From the NCBI RefSeq assembly GCF_021764745.1, contig NZ_JAETXX010000001.1, forward strand, positions 868,001 to 932,000: 64,000 nt of DNA, in the 5' to 3' direction. The notes beneath the pieces were generated by a model. The model was given only the letters and a program-made list of their open reading frames with translations, had not been told where the DNA came from and made no database searches. Shown here piece by piece: positions 19,301 to 27,337 of the stretch. The position numbers were made by a program, and so were the translations under genes. This stretch comes from Joostella atrarenae (GTDB lineage Bacteria; Bacteroidota; Bacteroidia; Flavobacteriales; Flavobacteriaceae). How positions within the stretch are numbered: position 1 is the first letter of the stretch; each line of letters opens with the position of its first letter.

Positions 19301-19429
19301 GAGAACATTAGCCCCAGGAAGGGGGCCAGTTGCGTCAGATACTGTCCCACTGACAGTCTGGGCTTGAGCCATGCTAAAACATAAAAATGCCCCAACAAAG
19401 ATCAAACCTTTGATTAAATTGTTCTTCAT
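16340..19429 (-). CDS. SusC-like TonB-dependent outer-membrane transporter (second pair)
   Basis: Outer-membrane importer of 1029 residues. It has a signal peptide ending AQA, a carboxypeptidase-regulatory-like domain (about 24-100), a TonB-box-like stretch (DEVVVIGYG), a plug domain (about 115-235; TILKDASATAIYGSRAANGV) and a barrel that closes with TFGINATF. There is no STN domain, so unlike the receptor at 2358 it does not signal to an anti-sigma factor. Its operon with the downstream susD is separated from the amylase gene by a terminator and a 339-base gap, so it probably has its own promoter. An AACGTT site at 19634-19639 lies in that gap. The substrate is likely maltodextrins, by context. 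Confidence 0.95.
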   Translation of the reverse strand: MKNNLIKGLIFVGAFLCFSMAQAQTVSGTVSDATGPLPGANVLVKGTSNGTQTDFDGNYTLDNVSANATLVFSYVGFSSKEVPVNGQSTVSTTLTEDAQALDEVVVIGYGTTTKQDATGAVAVVNSEDFNQGVISSPEQLIQGKTAGVQITQSSGEPGAGVQVRIRGTASVRSNNNPLFVVDGVPLAGGNTSADGVDLGGGTSSAKNPLNFLNPNDIASMTILKDASATAIYGSRAANGVVIITTKTGKAGQGGKFEFSSSTSVAKAAKTYDLLGRDQYLDAIDQYGGDPNALDFGANTDWQDEVLRTSFSNDQNLAYSNNYGSGYVRGSFSYADQNGIVRNSSQERITGRLNLSQRFLDDKLKIDFNGTISRVNDEAPMITNTAGSTGDLLGATYFANPTWPTDLGFSTGSDLIPSQVLAYYKDMTNTNRYLANISAEYEIIDGLKAKVNLGYDESSAEKNQALSGNITGISNGAPVNGKGFFAENYNKNELLDLTVNYKKEFGNSKIDILAGYSYQSFKSAGKTVQGFGYASTDLDQMFNQLQNASKIIENSIDGSYQQYGYDSDGLFVNRLFPEVSGNESLTPPSDVDMLAVAADNYNNTDELQSYFGRINYTYLDRYIFTFTLRADGSSRFGPDNTYGYFPSGAFAWRMDQENFIGEAFSTLKLRLGYGITGNQEGIGYGNFTFRQRFGGIGISNGGDVNPPTLGLVSFPNSDLKWEETAQANIGIDFGFMNERLNGSIDLYHKTTNDLLLKQEAAQPSPQPFYFGNVEADIINKGIEFAINYDVIQNDNLNWNLGFNIAYNDNMVENFNGQIQTGAISGNGLTGAYAQLLAGDQPLFSYYLREFGGFDENGISIYPNGDVQEFVGKSALPTVTAGLSTNLSYKNWDFNAFFAGQFGQYVYNNNANAFFTAGIINGGKNVTEDVLTNGESPANAPDVSTRFLEKGDFVRLQNASIGYNFPIREGWFLDALRFNVTGQNLFVITDYSGLDPEVNTPKPLNDIPSLGIDYTSFPRPRTITFGINATF

Positions 19430-19631
19430 ACAATTAAATTTTATAGTTCAAATAGTTAGCTTGTATCTAACACTGATTAAATCTTTACAACTAGGGTGTT
19501 CAGTTAGCTTGAAGTCGAAAAGAGATTATTAAAACAGTGTTAAATTATTATAATGTTATGTGAATATAAAAAAAATATAGCATAAAAAGTATTAGTTAAT
19601 GTATTTTTTAGTCAATATTTTGTTAGATTAA

Positions 19632-19641
19632 TAAACGTTAT
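19632..19641. promoter_or_regulatory. Candidate LacI-family operator upstream of second susC
   Basis: The sequence around 19630-19643 is a near-perfect palindrome, AATAAACGTTATTT, centred on AACGTT. The same core occurs twice upstream of the main susC gene. LacI-family operators commonly have a central CG in an A/T-rich palindrome. Which regulator binds is inferred from the lacI gene at 27338. Confidence 0.35.
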
Positions 19642-19666
19642 TTTTACCTGTATTTTATTGATAAAT

Positions 19667-19692
19667 AAAAAAGACTGCTTAAAAAGCAGCCT
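19667..19692 (-). terminator. Terminator after the alpha-amylase gene
   Basis: Read on the minus strand, a 9-bp stem (19692-19684 pairing with 19680-19672, one G-U pair) with a 3-base loop is followed by TTTTTTA. It is about 77 bases beyond the amylase stop codon, so it ends the susCDE-amylase transcript. Confidence 0.7.
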
Positions 19693-19768
19693 CTTTTGTT
19701 TGTGTGAAAAAATGTATTGATGTTATGCTTTGTTCTGTGTTATTTTAAAAGCATCAACTTCAAACTTA

Positions 19769-21217
19769 TTATTCTATTACTGTTTCTGTAGTTGTAATAG
19801 ACCAAATAGCGTAACCGTTTGCTGGAGCTTCAAGTAATACTTCTCCATCTTCAGTTGTAACTGGAGTATATGTTGAATTAGAGGTATAATCATAAAGTAC
19901 TGTATCTTTCCAATTACTTGTAACATTTCTGCGTTTTATGTTATCAGAAGTGTTTATGTATAGAATTAATCCAGGGTTTTCTGAAGTTCCTTTTCTTGTC
20001 ATTATATATTCATCTGTGTCAACATATAAGATTTCTGTATCACCAATTGCTATACTATTATGAATTGATATTAGCTGTTTTAATTGTTCAGTGAACTTGT
20101 CGTTTTCAATATCAGAATAAAAAATAGTTGGATAACCAGGGTGAGTTAAAATATAAGCATAAGCTGTTAGTTTATGGTCTGACATTATATAGTTATCTTC
20201 ATTGCTATCCTTTTCAGTATCGTGGTTTGCTGTAAAAGTAACTGCCTTATCGGGATAAGTTTGCCAAAGCATTTCTTCATTTAAATAATTTAAATCTTCA
20301 AAACGATCTAAAGCTTCTTCTAATTTGTAGAACGTAGAGAAATCGAAAGCACTACTACCAGTTTCTTCAATATATTTTTCTAAAACAGAAGCGCTTCCAT
20401 CCCATAATTCCACTACTGAAAATCCACCAACCTCATCGATCCAATCTTTTACAACCCATGGCTCGTATCCTAAAACATAATCAAAACGCCAACCATCAAA
20501 ACCCATAGTGTTTTTATAATATTTTGCTACGGAATTATCTTGTTTCCATAGCCAATTTTGGACGTATTCTTGATTGTGATCTAAATTCTGTTCAGGGTAA
20601 AAAAGACTTCCATCATCATAATCGCTTGTGCTATTAGGATAAAAATTCTCATAATTTCTATTGAACATTCCAGAAGCATTTCCGTGTGTTTCGTCAAATA
20701 ACGTATAAGTATTTTTGTCTCTATATGGGTTGTATTCCTCGCCACCTCCAGAATTATGATTTATTACAATGTCTGCAATAACTTCAAGGTTATTATCATG
20801 TGCTTTTGAAATTAAGTTTTCTAGCTCTTCACGACTTCCAAATCTTGTTTCTACGGTTCCATGTTGTTCAAATTCACCGAAATCAAAATAATCAGAAGGG
20901 TCATATCCCATAGAATACCCTCCAGATTGTCCTTTTGTAGCAACTGGAAGCCACAAACGATCTATACCGGCATCTGCCCAATCGGTTACTTTTTCACTTA
21001 AAATATTCCACCAATCTCCTTTTGGTTCCACATCCCAATAGAAAGCTTGGAGCATTACATCCGTTCCGCTATCATATTTTGAAAGGTCTAATGGTTTTAC
21101 TTCACCAGTTTCTGGCAGTGTTGGCTCTGGGTCAACTGAAGAGCTGTCATCATCGCTGGAGCAAGATGATAATATAAAAAAGCTTGTTGCAAATAAGTAT
21201 AGAAGTTTGGTTTTCAT
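19769..21217 (-). CDS. GH13 alpha-amylase, surface lipoprotein (SusG-like)
   Basis: Endo-acting starch hydrolase of 482 residues that cuts alpha-1,4-glucans into oligosaccharides for SusCD. A lipoprotein signal peptide ends at Cys19 (LSSC). The next residues, SSDDDSSS, resemble the acidic lipoprotein export signal that directs Bacteroidota lipoproteins to the cell surface. All four GH13 regions are visible: DIVINHN, GWRFDYV with nucleophile Asp246, VVELWDGS with acid/base Glu270, and TANHDTEKD with Asp333. The protein is shorter than Bacteroides SusG and lacks room for the inserted CBM58. It is the last gene of the main sus operon, 102 bases after the SusE-like gene and across a strong hairpin. 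Confidence 0.93.
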   Translation of the reverse strand: MKTKLLYLFATSFFILSSCSSDDDSSSVDPEPTLPETGEVKPLDLSKYDSGTDVMLQAFYWDVEPKGDWWNILSEKVTDWADAGIDRLWLPVATKGQSGGYSMGYDPSDYFDFGEFEQHGTVETRFGSREELENLISKAHDNNLEVIADIVINHNSGGGEEYNPYRDKNTYTLFDETHGNASGMFNRNYENFYPNSTSDYDDGSLFYPEQNLDHNQEYVQNWLWKQDNSVAKYYKNTMGFDGWRFDYVLGYEPWVVKDWIDEVGGFSVVELWDGSASVLEKYIEETGSSAFDFSTFYKLEEALDRFEDLNYLNEEMLWQTYPDKAVTFTANHDTEKDSNEDNYIMSDHKLTAYAYILTHPGYPTIFYSDIENDKFTEQLKQLISIHNSIAIGDTEILYVDTDEYIMTRKGTSENPGLILYINTSDNIKRRNVTSNWKDTVLYDYTSNSTYTPVTTEDGEVLLEAPANGYAIWSITTTETVIE

Positions 21218-21253
21218 AAGTTTTATTTTTGATTAAAATTTCTGTTGAGCAAA

Positions 21254-21292
21254 CAAGGCGAAACAAACATAGAATATGAATATTTCGCCTTG
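21254..21292 (-). other. Intercistronic hairpin between susE-like and amylase genes
   Basis: A perfect 10-bp inverted repeat (CAAGGCGAAA / TTTCGCCTTG) with a 19-base loop lies between the two genes. It is not followed by a clear T-run on the minus strand. It may stabilise the upstream susCDE mRNA or reduce read-through into the amylase gene. Confidence 0.55.
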
Positions 21293-21319
21293 CCTCATAA
21301 ATAGATATACTATTAAATA

Positions 21320-22474
21320 TTATTCAGTTACCTGACGAATAAATAGGTATCTACCATCTATATCATTGAACCAAACGTTATAAGTTCCAGCTGTTGCAGG
21401 AATATTTGGTCCTCCAATAGTTCCTTGTCCGCTAAGAGCTGTATCTGCTCCCCAGCTAGTTTCCCATTCATTATCAAGTCTAAATTTAGCTTCCCCATCT
21501 GTGATTGTAATTCCTTCGATATACCATATATGTGGGTCAAATGTAGATTTAATCATATCTTGATCTTCATCCCATCCACCTTCTGTAGCATCACCTAAAA
21601 TACCGATACTACTATAGATAGGGGCAGCAGAGGCATCATATTTCTCCCAAGTGTACGTTAGATCTTCTTTGTTTATTGAAAAGCTATAGTAAGCATCTTC
21701 AGAAACTTTAAATGCAGAAGGATCTCCTCCTAAAATCTCGTTATTACTAACATCTGTACCATCAAGCCCCCATTGTGGTTGCCATTCACCCAGTGTTTCT
21801 AGTAATTTAAACCCTTCAACATCTGCTCCTCCAGCAAAACGACCAGTAAAATAATATGCATTGTCATTTTCAGGATCTCTAAAAAGAGGAGTATTTGTGT
21901 TATCTGGGTTCCAACCAGCAGCAGTAGCATCTCCTACAAGATAAAACTGAGGTTTAAGCTCAATTGGTTCTGCACCATCTGTAGGCTCTACCAAAACTAC
22001 ATTTAAAGACAATGTATCTGATAATTGTTCTACCAAATTAGATGTTTTGTCACCAACATAAGCTCTTACTCTAAAAAATAGATTTCCAGTGTTTGGTGCT
22101 TCCGTTTCTGGGTCGCTGTCTAAACCTGCATCTTCTGCTAGTGTAATCATGCTTTTAATAGTTACACCGTAGTTGGTTTCAGTTAAATCTGAAGCCAATA
22201 CTGTAATTCCATCGAAAGTGTTATCTGCAGACGACTGTAATTCATATTTTACAGGTGTTGGAGCATCAAAATTGGCTGCATTCCAAACAAATCTTTCTGC
22301 TAAGTTATTTTCGTTCTCAGCTTCTAATTCATAAGAAGCTAATGGAGTATTTTCAAAAGATATTCCTTCAGGATCTGGTTTTGCTACGAAAGTGAATTCG
22401 TCATCATCAGAGCAAGCATTAAAACTTAATGTTGCTATAAAGGCAATCAGTAATAGTGATATTTTTTTCATCAT
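21320..22474 (-). CDS. SusE/SusF-like starch-binding lipoprotein
   Basis: Surface starch-binding lipoprotein of 384 residues, without catalytic motifs. After a lipoprotein signal peptide (lipobox FNAC followed by SDDDEF, an export-signal-like acidic stretch) comes a SusE-type N-terminal domain (about 25-165). Two tandem starch-binding domains of the SusE/F type follow. Each begins with a FYLVGDATAAGW-like motif (about 178-280) or IGILGDATEGGW-like motif (about 288-384). Their Trp-rich faces (for example GEWQPQWGLDG) are typical of alpha-glucan binding. It is 12 bases downstream of susD, so it is cotranscribed. Bacteroides SusE and SusF have the same overall architecture. Confidence 0.9.
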   Translation of the reverse strand: MMKKISLLLIAFIATLSFNACSDDDEFTFVAKPDPEGISFENTPLASYELEAENENNLAERFVWNAANFDAPTPVKYELQSSADNTFDGITVLASDLTETNYGVTIKSMITLAEDAGLDSDPETEAPNTGNLFFRVRAYVGDKTSNLVEQLSDTLSLNVVLVEPTDGAEPIELKPQFYLVGDATAAGWNPDNTNTPLFRDPENDNAYYFTGRFAGGADVEGFKLLETLGEWQPQWGLDGTDVSNNEILGGDPSAFKVSEDAYYSFSINKEDLTYTWEKYDASAAPIYSSIGILGDATEGGWDEDQDMIKSTFDPHIWYIEGITITDGEAKFRLDNEWETSWGADTALSGQGTIGGPNIPATAGTYNVWFNDIDGRYLFIRQVTE

Positions 22475-22486
22475 GATTAGTTTTTA

Positions 22487-24103
22487 TTAGTAACCAGTAT
22501 TTTGAGTTAGGTTTGTATTGATTATTACGATATTACTAGGTAAAGGGAATAAGTCTCTGTAGCTATCTACACCTGTTCCGTTTTTAGCTCCACCTTTAAA
22601 TGGCCATAAGTAGTTTCCACTAGTGAAGTATCCGAAACGAATTAAGTCAGATCGACGCTGTCCTTCCCAATACAATTCTCTTGCTCTTTCATCTAAAACA
22701 AAGTCTAAAGTAAGATCTCCTTGTGCGATGTTACTTGCATTAGCACGTGATCTTATTGCATTGATGTATGAAGTTGCTGTTGCTAAATCTCCACCAGAAC
22801 CACCTCTTAGAGTAGCTTCAGCATAGTTTAAATAGATTTCTGCAACTCTAATTATAGGAAGGTCTGTGTCTACAAAATCTCCACCTTCATCGCTTCCAGC
22901 ATTTCCTTGAGAATCGATGTTTTTAAATTTAGTTACCGCATAACCATCAGTAAATGTGTTTGCAATAGTATTGATTTCGTAAGATTGTCCGTCTGTATAA
23001 AACATTGCCCTCGCATCAGACCATTCAATTGGATAACCATCATCATCATTATTTGTAATTGCAGTGTCAAATTTTTCTACAAGAGATTTTGTAGTTCTTT
23101 GACCTGCCCAACCGTTGTTAGCGCCATAATCTGATGGTTTCATGGAGCCTCCAATTGATCCATTAATTAAAAAGGTAGTGCCTCCATAAGTTCTTGATTG
23201 ATTTCCATCAAAATTTAAAGCAAATATGAGTTCATTTTGTGCGCCATTAGAGTCGTTATCTGCTAAGAATAGTTCATCATAAGCTGAGCCATTTCCATTA
23301 GCATCAGTTGTATTTAATTTGTATGAAGAATTTATAACTTTATTTGCATAAGTAATTGCTTCTGTATATTTAGCTTCTCCAATCCAAGTTTCTGCATTTA
23401 AATAAAGCTTCGATAATAATGCCCAAGCAGCAACACGATCTACACGCCCATACTCATTAGCACCACTTTCTTTAAGTGAAGTTTCAATTTCTGTTAACTC
23501 TGTTTCAATAAAATTGAAAATCTCTGCTCTTGTATTCTGTTCAGGTAAATCTGTGGAAACTACAGTTACAAGTGGAACATCACTATAAAAATCGATTAAG
23601 TTATAGTAAGCAAATGCTCTTAAAAATCTTGCTTCAGCAATAAAAGAATTAACTTCTGCAGTTTCGTTTAGAGGTGTCACCTTTTCAATAAATGAATTAC
23701 AGAATGAAACCTCTTGTGATAAGCGATTATACATTTCTGTTACTATATCATTATTTGAATCCCAACTCATGGAATGTAGGTTAGGTAATCCAGGATCTCC
23801 CCAGCCCGATACTGCATTGTCTGTTGTTAGTTCATTTAAATTGAAAAGCATTCTAGAATATTGGGAGTTCCCTTCGTCACTACCTAATATATCTGGATCT
23901 CCTGCAGGTCCTTCTTGACCTGTTAGAGCTAAACTTGCATAAAGTTTGGCTAATGCTCCTTTGGCTTCATCTGCATTGGCAAAAACATTTTCTTCTGTGA
24001 AACTGTCTGGGTCGATTGGAGTTTGATTTAAATCGTCATGACAAGAAACCATTAGGGATCCAGTTGCGAATAAAGCGATGAGTAATTTATATGTATTTTT
24101 CAT
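22487..24103 (-). CDS. susD: SusD-like starch-binding lipoprotein (main sus operon)
   Basis: Lid lipoprotein of the main maltodextrin importer, 538 residues. The signal peptide ends at the lipobox MVSC (Cys21). The SusD core is recognisable from EARFLRAFAYYNLIDFYSDVP and from the C-terminal YINAIRSRANASN and DLIRFGYFTSGNY segments, and the protein ends LTQNTGY. Spacing of 12 bases to susC upstream and 12 bases to the SusE-like gene downstream shows tight operon packing. Assignment to starch rests on the neighbouring amylase, SusE-like, GH65, GH97 and GH13 genes. Confidence 0.95.
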   Translation of the reverse strand: MKNTYKLLIALFATGSLMVSCHDDLNQTPIDPDSFTEENVFANADEAKGALAKLYASLALTGQEGPAGDPDILGSDEGNSQYSRMLFNLNELTTDNAVSGWGDPGLPNLHSMSWDSNNDIVTEMYNRLSQEVSFCNSFIEKVTPLNETAEVNSFIAEARFLRAFAYYNLIDFYSDVPLVTVVSTDLPEQNTRAEIFNFIETELTEIETSLKESGANEYGRVDRVAAWALLSKLYLNAETWIGEAKYTEAITYANKVINSSYKLNTTDANGNGSAYDELFLADNDSNGAQNELIFALNFDGNQSRTYGGTTFLINGSIGGSMKPSDYGANNGWAGQRTTKSLVEKFDTAITNNDDDGYPIEWSDARAMFYTDGQSYEINTIANTFTDGYAVTKFKNIDSQGNAGSDEGGDFVDTDLPIIRVAEIYLNYAEATLRGGSGGDLATATSYINAIRSRANASNIAQGDLTLDFVLDERARELYWEGQRRSDLIRFGYFTSGNYLWPFKGGAKNGTGVDSYRDLFPLPSNIVIINTNLTQNTGY

Positions 24104-24115
24104 TATTAGCTCTTT

Positions 24116-27022
24116 TTAAAAATTAAGATTAACACCAAATACGAAAGATCTCGGTCTTGGGTAGAAGTTGTTGTCTATTCCTCCATCAATTTCAGGATCC
24201 AATCCATCATAATCCGTAAAAGTGGCTACATTCTGTACAGATCCGTAAAAACGAAGACTTGTGCTAGGAATTGCATCTTGTAAAGTATATCCTAAAGTGA
24301 TGTTGTCTATTTTAAAGAATGAGGCGTCTTGTACATAATAATCACTTTGAAGGTTAGTTTCCGTAAGACTTACAAAGCCAGTATTATAGTAATCGCTATG
24401 TAAATTAGTAAGGATGCTATTTTCTGTAGCTCTCAATTCATAACTTTTACTTGAAGCCATGTTGTTATAGGCATAGTTTCCAATATTAGCTCTTGTAACA
24501 ACTACTAAATCCCAATTTTTATAGTTTAAATTGGTGTTTAGTCCCATAATTACGTCTGCATATGGGTCTTTGTATAAATAGCGGTCGTCATTGTTTATTT
24601 GATTGTCGCCATTTCTATCTACATAAGCACCTTCAATAGGTCTTCCGTCTTCATTGTAAACTTGTTTGTATACCCAGTAACTAAAAGGAGAATATCCTTC
24701 TTTGTGTAATTGAATGTTATTTCCAGTTCCTCCGTTAATACCTCCAACTTCCACTTGATCTGGTAGGTTGGTGATTTCATTATTGTTGTAAGATATATTG
24801 TATCCTATGCTCCAGCTAAAATTTTCGGTTTGAACTGGAATTGCATTTAATTCGAACTCAATCCCCTTATTTTCCATATCTCCAATGTTCTTATCAATTT
24901 TATTTGCAAAATTTGTAAAGGGATCGATGGTTGTTTGACTTATTAAATCTTCGGTTTTCTTAAGATATGCATTTACAGAACCAGAGATTCTATTATTGAA
25001 AAATCCGTAATCAATTCCAACATTTAGAGTTCTACCTACTTCCCAGCGTAGGTCTTCATTATACTCCTCTGGTCTGTATGTTTGGTAGAAGCCATCTCCA
25101 AATTGATAATTTGCATTGGTTCTGCTAGCTGTATATTTGGTTAAGAAATTATAATCTCCTAAACCATTTACATTTCCAATTTCACCGTAACCAACTCTTA
25201 ATTTTAATTCGCTTATTGCTTCTGAATTTTCTAAGAAATTTTCGTTGTTTATATTCCAAGCAAGTGCTACAGATGGGAAGTATCCCCAACGATCGTCTGG
25301 ATTTAATTTAGATGAAGCATCTGCTCTTAACGTAGCAGTTACTAAATATCTGTTATCATAATTGTAATTAAATCTTCCGAAGTAAGAAAGTAAAACACTT
25401 CTCCATTTATCAATTTTAATAGGGTTGTTTCCTTCTTCTTCAGCTTCACTATCATAATTATAATTATCGTTTTCAAAACTCTGATAAGAATATCCAGCTA
25501 CTGCATTTATAGTATGTACATCAATATCTTTTGAATACGTAGCATACGCATCAAATAACTTATTAGTAGCCTCATTTGTGTAGTTAGAGTAAGATCCATT
25601 CCAGTCTAATTGTGAAGATGGCATTTGTTCTGAAATAATTACTCTCCCGTGGCTATTAGTTTTATCTAATCCAACGTTTACTGTAGCCGTAAGGTCAGGG
25701 AAAAAGTGAAGTTTGTAATCAACTTTTGCATTTCCTATAAAACGTCTAACTTCTGCTGTGTCATCTTTTAAGTTGATTAAAGCAACAGGGTTCGTCGGTG
25801 ATAAACTATTTTTAACGTTTTCATTATTTAACCAAGTAAAATACCCTCCAAAAGGAGAATTCTCGTCATAAATAGCTTGTGTTGGGTCAAAATCTACAGA
25901 AGAACCAATAGCATCTTTATTGGCAAAAGTGTTTTCTGTATATGATCCTCTACCATTTAATTCAACTTTTAAATGATTATCTAAAAAAGATGGACGAAGG
26001 TTTATAGATCCTGTTGTTCTTTGGAAGTTGTCACCTTGTAAAACTCCATCTTGATCTGTATAACCAATAGAAGCTCTAACAGGCATAAATCCACCGATAT
26101 TTCCTGTAGTGCTTAAGTTATGCTCAAAACCAAAAGCATCATCGTAGATTTCTCTTTGCCAATCTGTATTGCTGTTCCCTAAACGACTAATTTCATCTGC
26201 AGTACCAACTTCGTTTATTAGTGTGCTAAATTCGTCAGCATTCATAACATCTACATAATTTGTAGGTGTGTATAATGTTGTGGAACCAGTGTAGCTAAAC
26301 TTAAAATCGTTCCCTTTTCCTTTTTTGGTAGTAATCATAATTACTCCATTTGCAGCTCTAGCACCATAAATTGCTGTAGAAGATGCATCTTTAAGAACCG
26401 TCATGCTTTCGATGTCATTCGGGTTAATAAAGTTTAACGGACTTCTAGAACCACCCGTGTTATCACCTGCAATCGGCACTCCATCAATTACGTATAATGG
26501 CGAGCTGTTTAAAGATAAAGATCCTTGTCCGCGAATAACAATGTTTTGACCTTCTCCTGGAGCTCCACCGCCTGAGGTTACAGAAACCCCTGCAATTTTA
26601 CCAGTAATTAACTGTCCAGCAGTAACTACTGGCCCTTGGTTAAAGTCTTCCGTAGAAACCTGATCTACGGCTCCCGTAGCATCTTTCTTTCTTACAGAAC
26701 CATAACCAATTACTACAACTTCGTCTAATTGTTGTGTATCTTCAGTTAAAGTTACATTCATAGTTGCTCCAGAAACTGTTTTATCTAAAGGACTAAAACC
26801 GATGTATGAGAATTGAAGCGTAGTTCCATTTTCTGCTTCAATTGTGAACATACCATCAAAATCTGTAGTCGTTCCTGTAGTTGTTCCTTTTATGATAACA
26901 TTTACTCCCGGGATGGGGGTATTTGTCGATGCGTCTGTAACGACTCCACTAATCGATTGCTGGGCAAAAATCCCTATCGGTATTAGGAACATTAGTAGAT
27001 TTAATTTTTGAAATATTTTCAT
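24116..27022 (-). CDS. susC: SusC-like TonB-dependent maltodextrin transporter (main sus operon)
   Basis: Outer-membrane importer of 968 residues, first gene of the susCDE-amylase operon. It has a signal peptide ending IFAQQ, a carboxypeptidase-regulatory-like domain (about 20-95; SGVVTDASTNTPIPGVNVI), a TonB-box-like DEVVVIGYG, a plug domain (to about 230; TVLKDASSTAIYGARAANGV) and a barrel ending FVFGVNLNF. It is shorter than the second SusC (1029) and shares its overall domain order. It is transcribed divergently from lacI across a 315-base region that contains two AACGTT sites, which suggests direct LacI-family control. Confidence 0.95.
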   Translation of the reverse strand: MKIFQKLNLLMFLIPIGIFAQQSISGVVTDASTNTPIPGVNVIIKGTTTGTTTDFDGMFTIEAENGTTLQFSYIGFSPLDKTVSGATMNVTLTEDTQQLDEVVVIGYGSVRKKDATGAVDQVSTEDFNQGPVVTAGQLITGKIAGVSVTSGGGAPGEGQNIVIRGQGSLSLNSSPLYVIDGVPIAGDNTGGSRSPLNFINPNDIESMTVLKDASSTAIYGARAANGVIMITTKKGKGNDFKFSYTGSTTLYTPTNYVDVMNADEFSTLINEVGTADEISRLGNSNTDWQREIYDDAFGFEHNLSTTGNIGGFMPVRASIGYTDQDGVLQGDNFQRTTGSINLRPSFLDNHLKVELNGRGSYTENTFANKDAIGSSVDFDPTQAIYDENSPFGGYFTWLNNENVKNSLSPTNPVALINLKDDTAEVRRFIGNAKVDYKLHFFPDLTATVNVGLDKTNSHGRVIISEQMPSSQLDWNGSYSNYTNEATNKLFDAYATYSKDIDVHTINAVAGYSYQSFENDNYNYDSEAEEEGNNPIKIDKWRSVLLSYFGRFNYNYDNRYLVTATLRADASSKLNPDDRWGYFPSVALAWNINNENFLENSEAISELKLRVGYGEIGNVNGLGDYNFLTKYTASRTNANYQFGDGFYQTYRPEEYNEDLRWEVGRTLNVGIDYGFFNNRISGSVNAYLKKTEDLISQTTIDPFTNFANKIDKNIGDMENKGIEFELNAIPVQTENFSWSIGYNISYNNNEITNLPDQVEVGGINGGTGNNIQLHKEGYSPFSYWVYKQVYNEDGRPIEGAYVDRNGDNQINNDDRYLYKDPYADVIMGLNTNLNYKNWDLVVVTRANIGNYAYNNMASSKSYELRATENSILTNLHSDYYNTGFVSLTETNLQSDYYVQDASFFKIDNITLGYTLQDAIPSTSLRFYGSVQNVATFTDYDGLDPEIDGGIDNNFYPRPRSFVFGVNLNF

Positions 27023-27103
27023 AAGAAATTGTAAAATAGTTTGATAATTGTTAGCTTATATTTTTACTTCTCGGTGTTAAAACTATGTAAAATTTGAGTA
27101 AAG

Positions 27104-27143
27104 AAAACGTTGGAGTAATTTTAGAGGGTCACGAAAACGTTTT
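27104..27143. promoter_or_regulatory. Two candidate LacI operators upstream of susC
   Basis: The sites are AACGTT at 27106-27111 and the perfect palindrome AAAACGTTTT at 27134-27143. Both are preceded by GAAAACGTT-like sequence (27103-27111 and 27133-27141). Their AACGTT centres are about 30 bp apart, close to three helical turns, so both would face the same side of the DNA. They lie 84-121 bases before the susC start. The rest of the 27023-27337 gap holds the lacI promoter and no visible small gene. Confidence 0.5.
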
Positions 27144-27271
27144 AGTGTTGAGAACTTTTAATTTTTTAACAGAATACGAGATACAAAGGCTTTGATTTTA
27201 CTATTCGTAATAATAAATAAGTATTATTGTGAATCTTATAATTTTAATATGAATTGAAATCTTGATTAATA

Positions 27272-27303
27272 TTAGAAAAGAGTAACTTTTGTTCGTATTT
27301 TTG
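27272..27303 (+). promoter_or_regulatory. lacI promoter (Bacteroidota -33/-7 type)
   Basis: The -7 element TATTTTTG at 27296-27303 matches TAnnTTTG exactly. A weaker -33 element, TTAG, lies 20 bases upstream at 27272-27275. The expected transcript start near 27307 gives a leader of about 30 bases. Confidence 0.6.
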
Positions 27304-27337
27304 TAGAAATACAATCACCCTAATTTGCCGCCATATT

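Larger units (their letters stand above)
19430..19768 (-). other. Intergenic regulatory region between amylase gene and second susC
   Basis: This 339-base gap holds a terminator for the amylase operon (19672-19692) and a palindromic AACGTT candidate operator (19634-19639). The very AT-rich leader of susC follows at about 19430-19620. I searched the minus strand for TAnnTTTG and found no exact match, so the promoter position is not assigned. No small gene was recognised. Confidence 0.5.
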
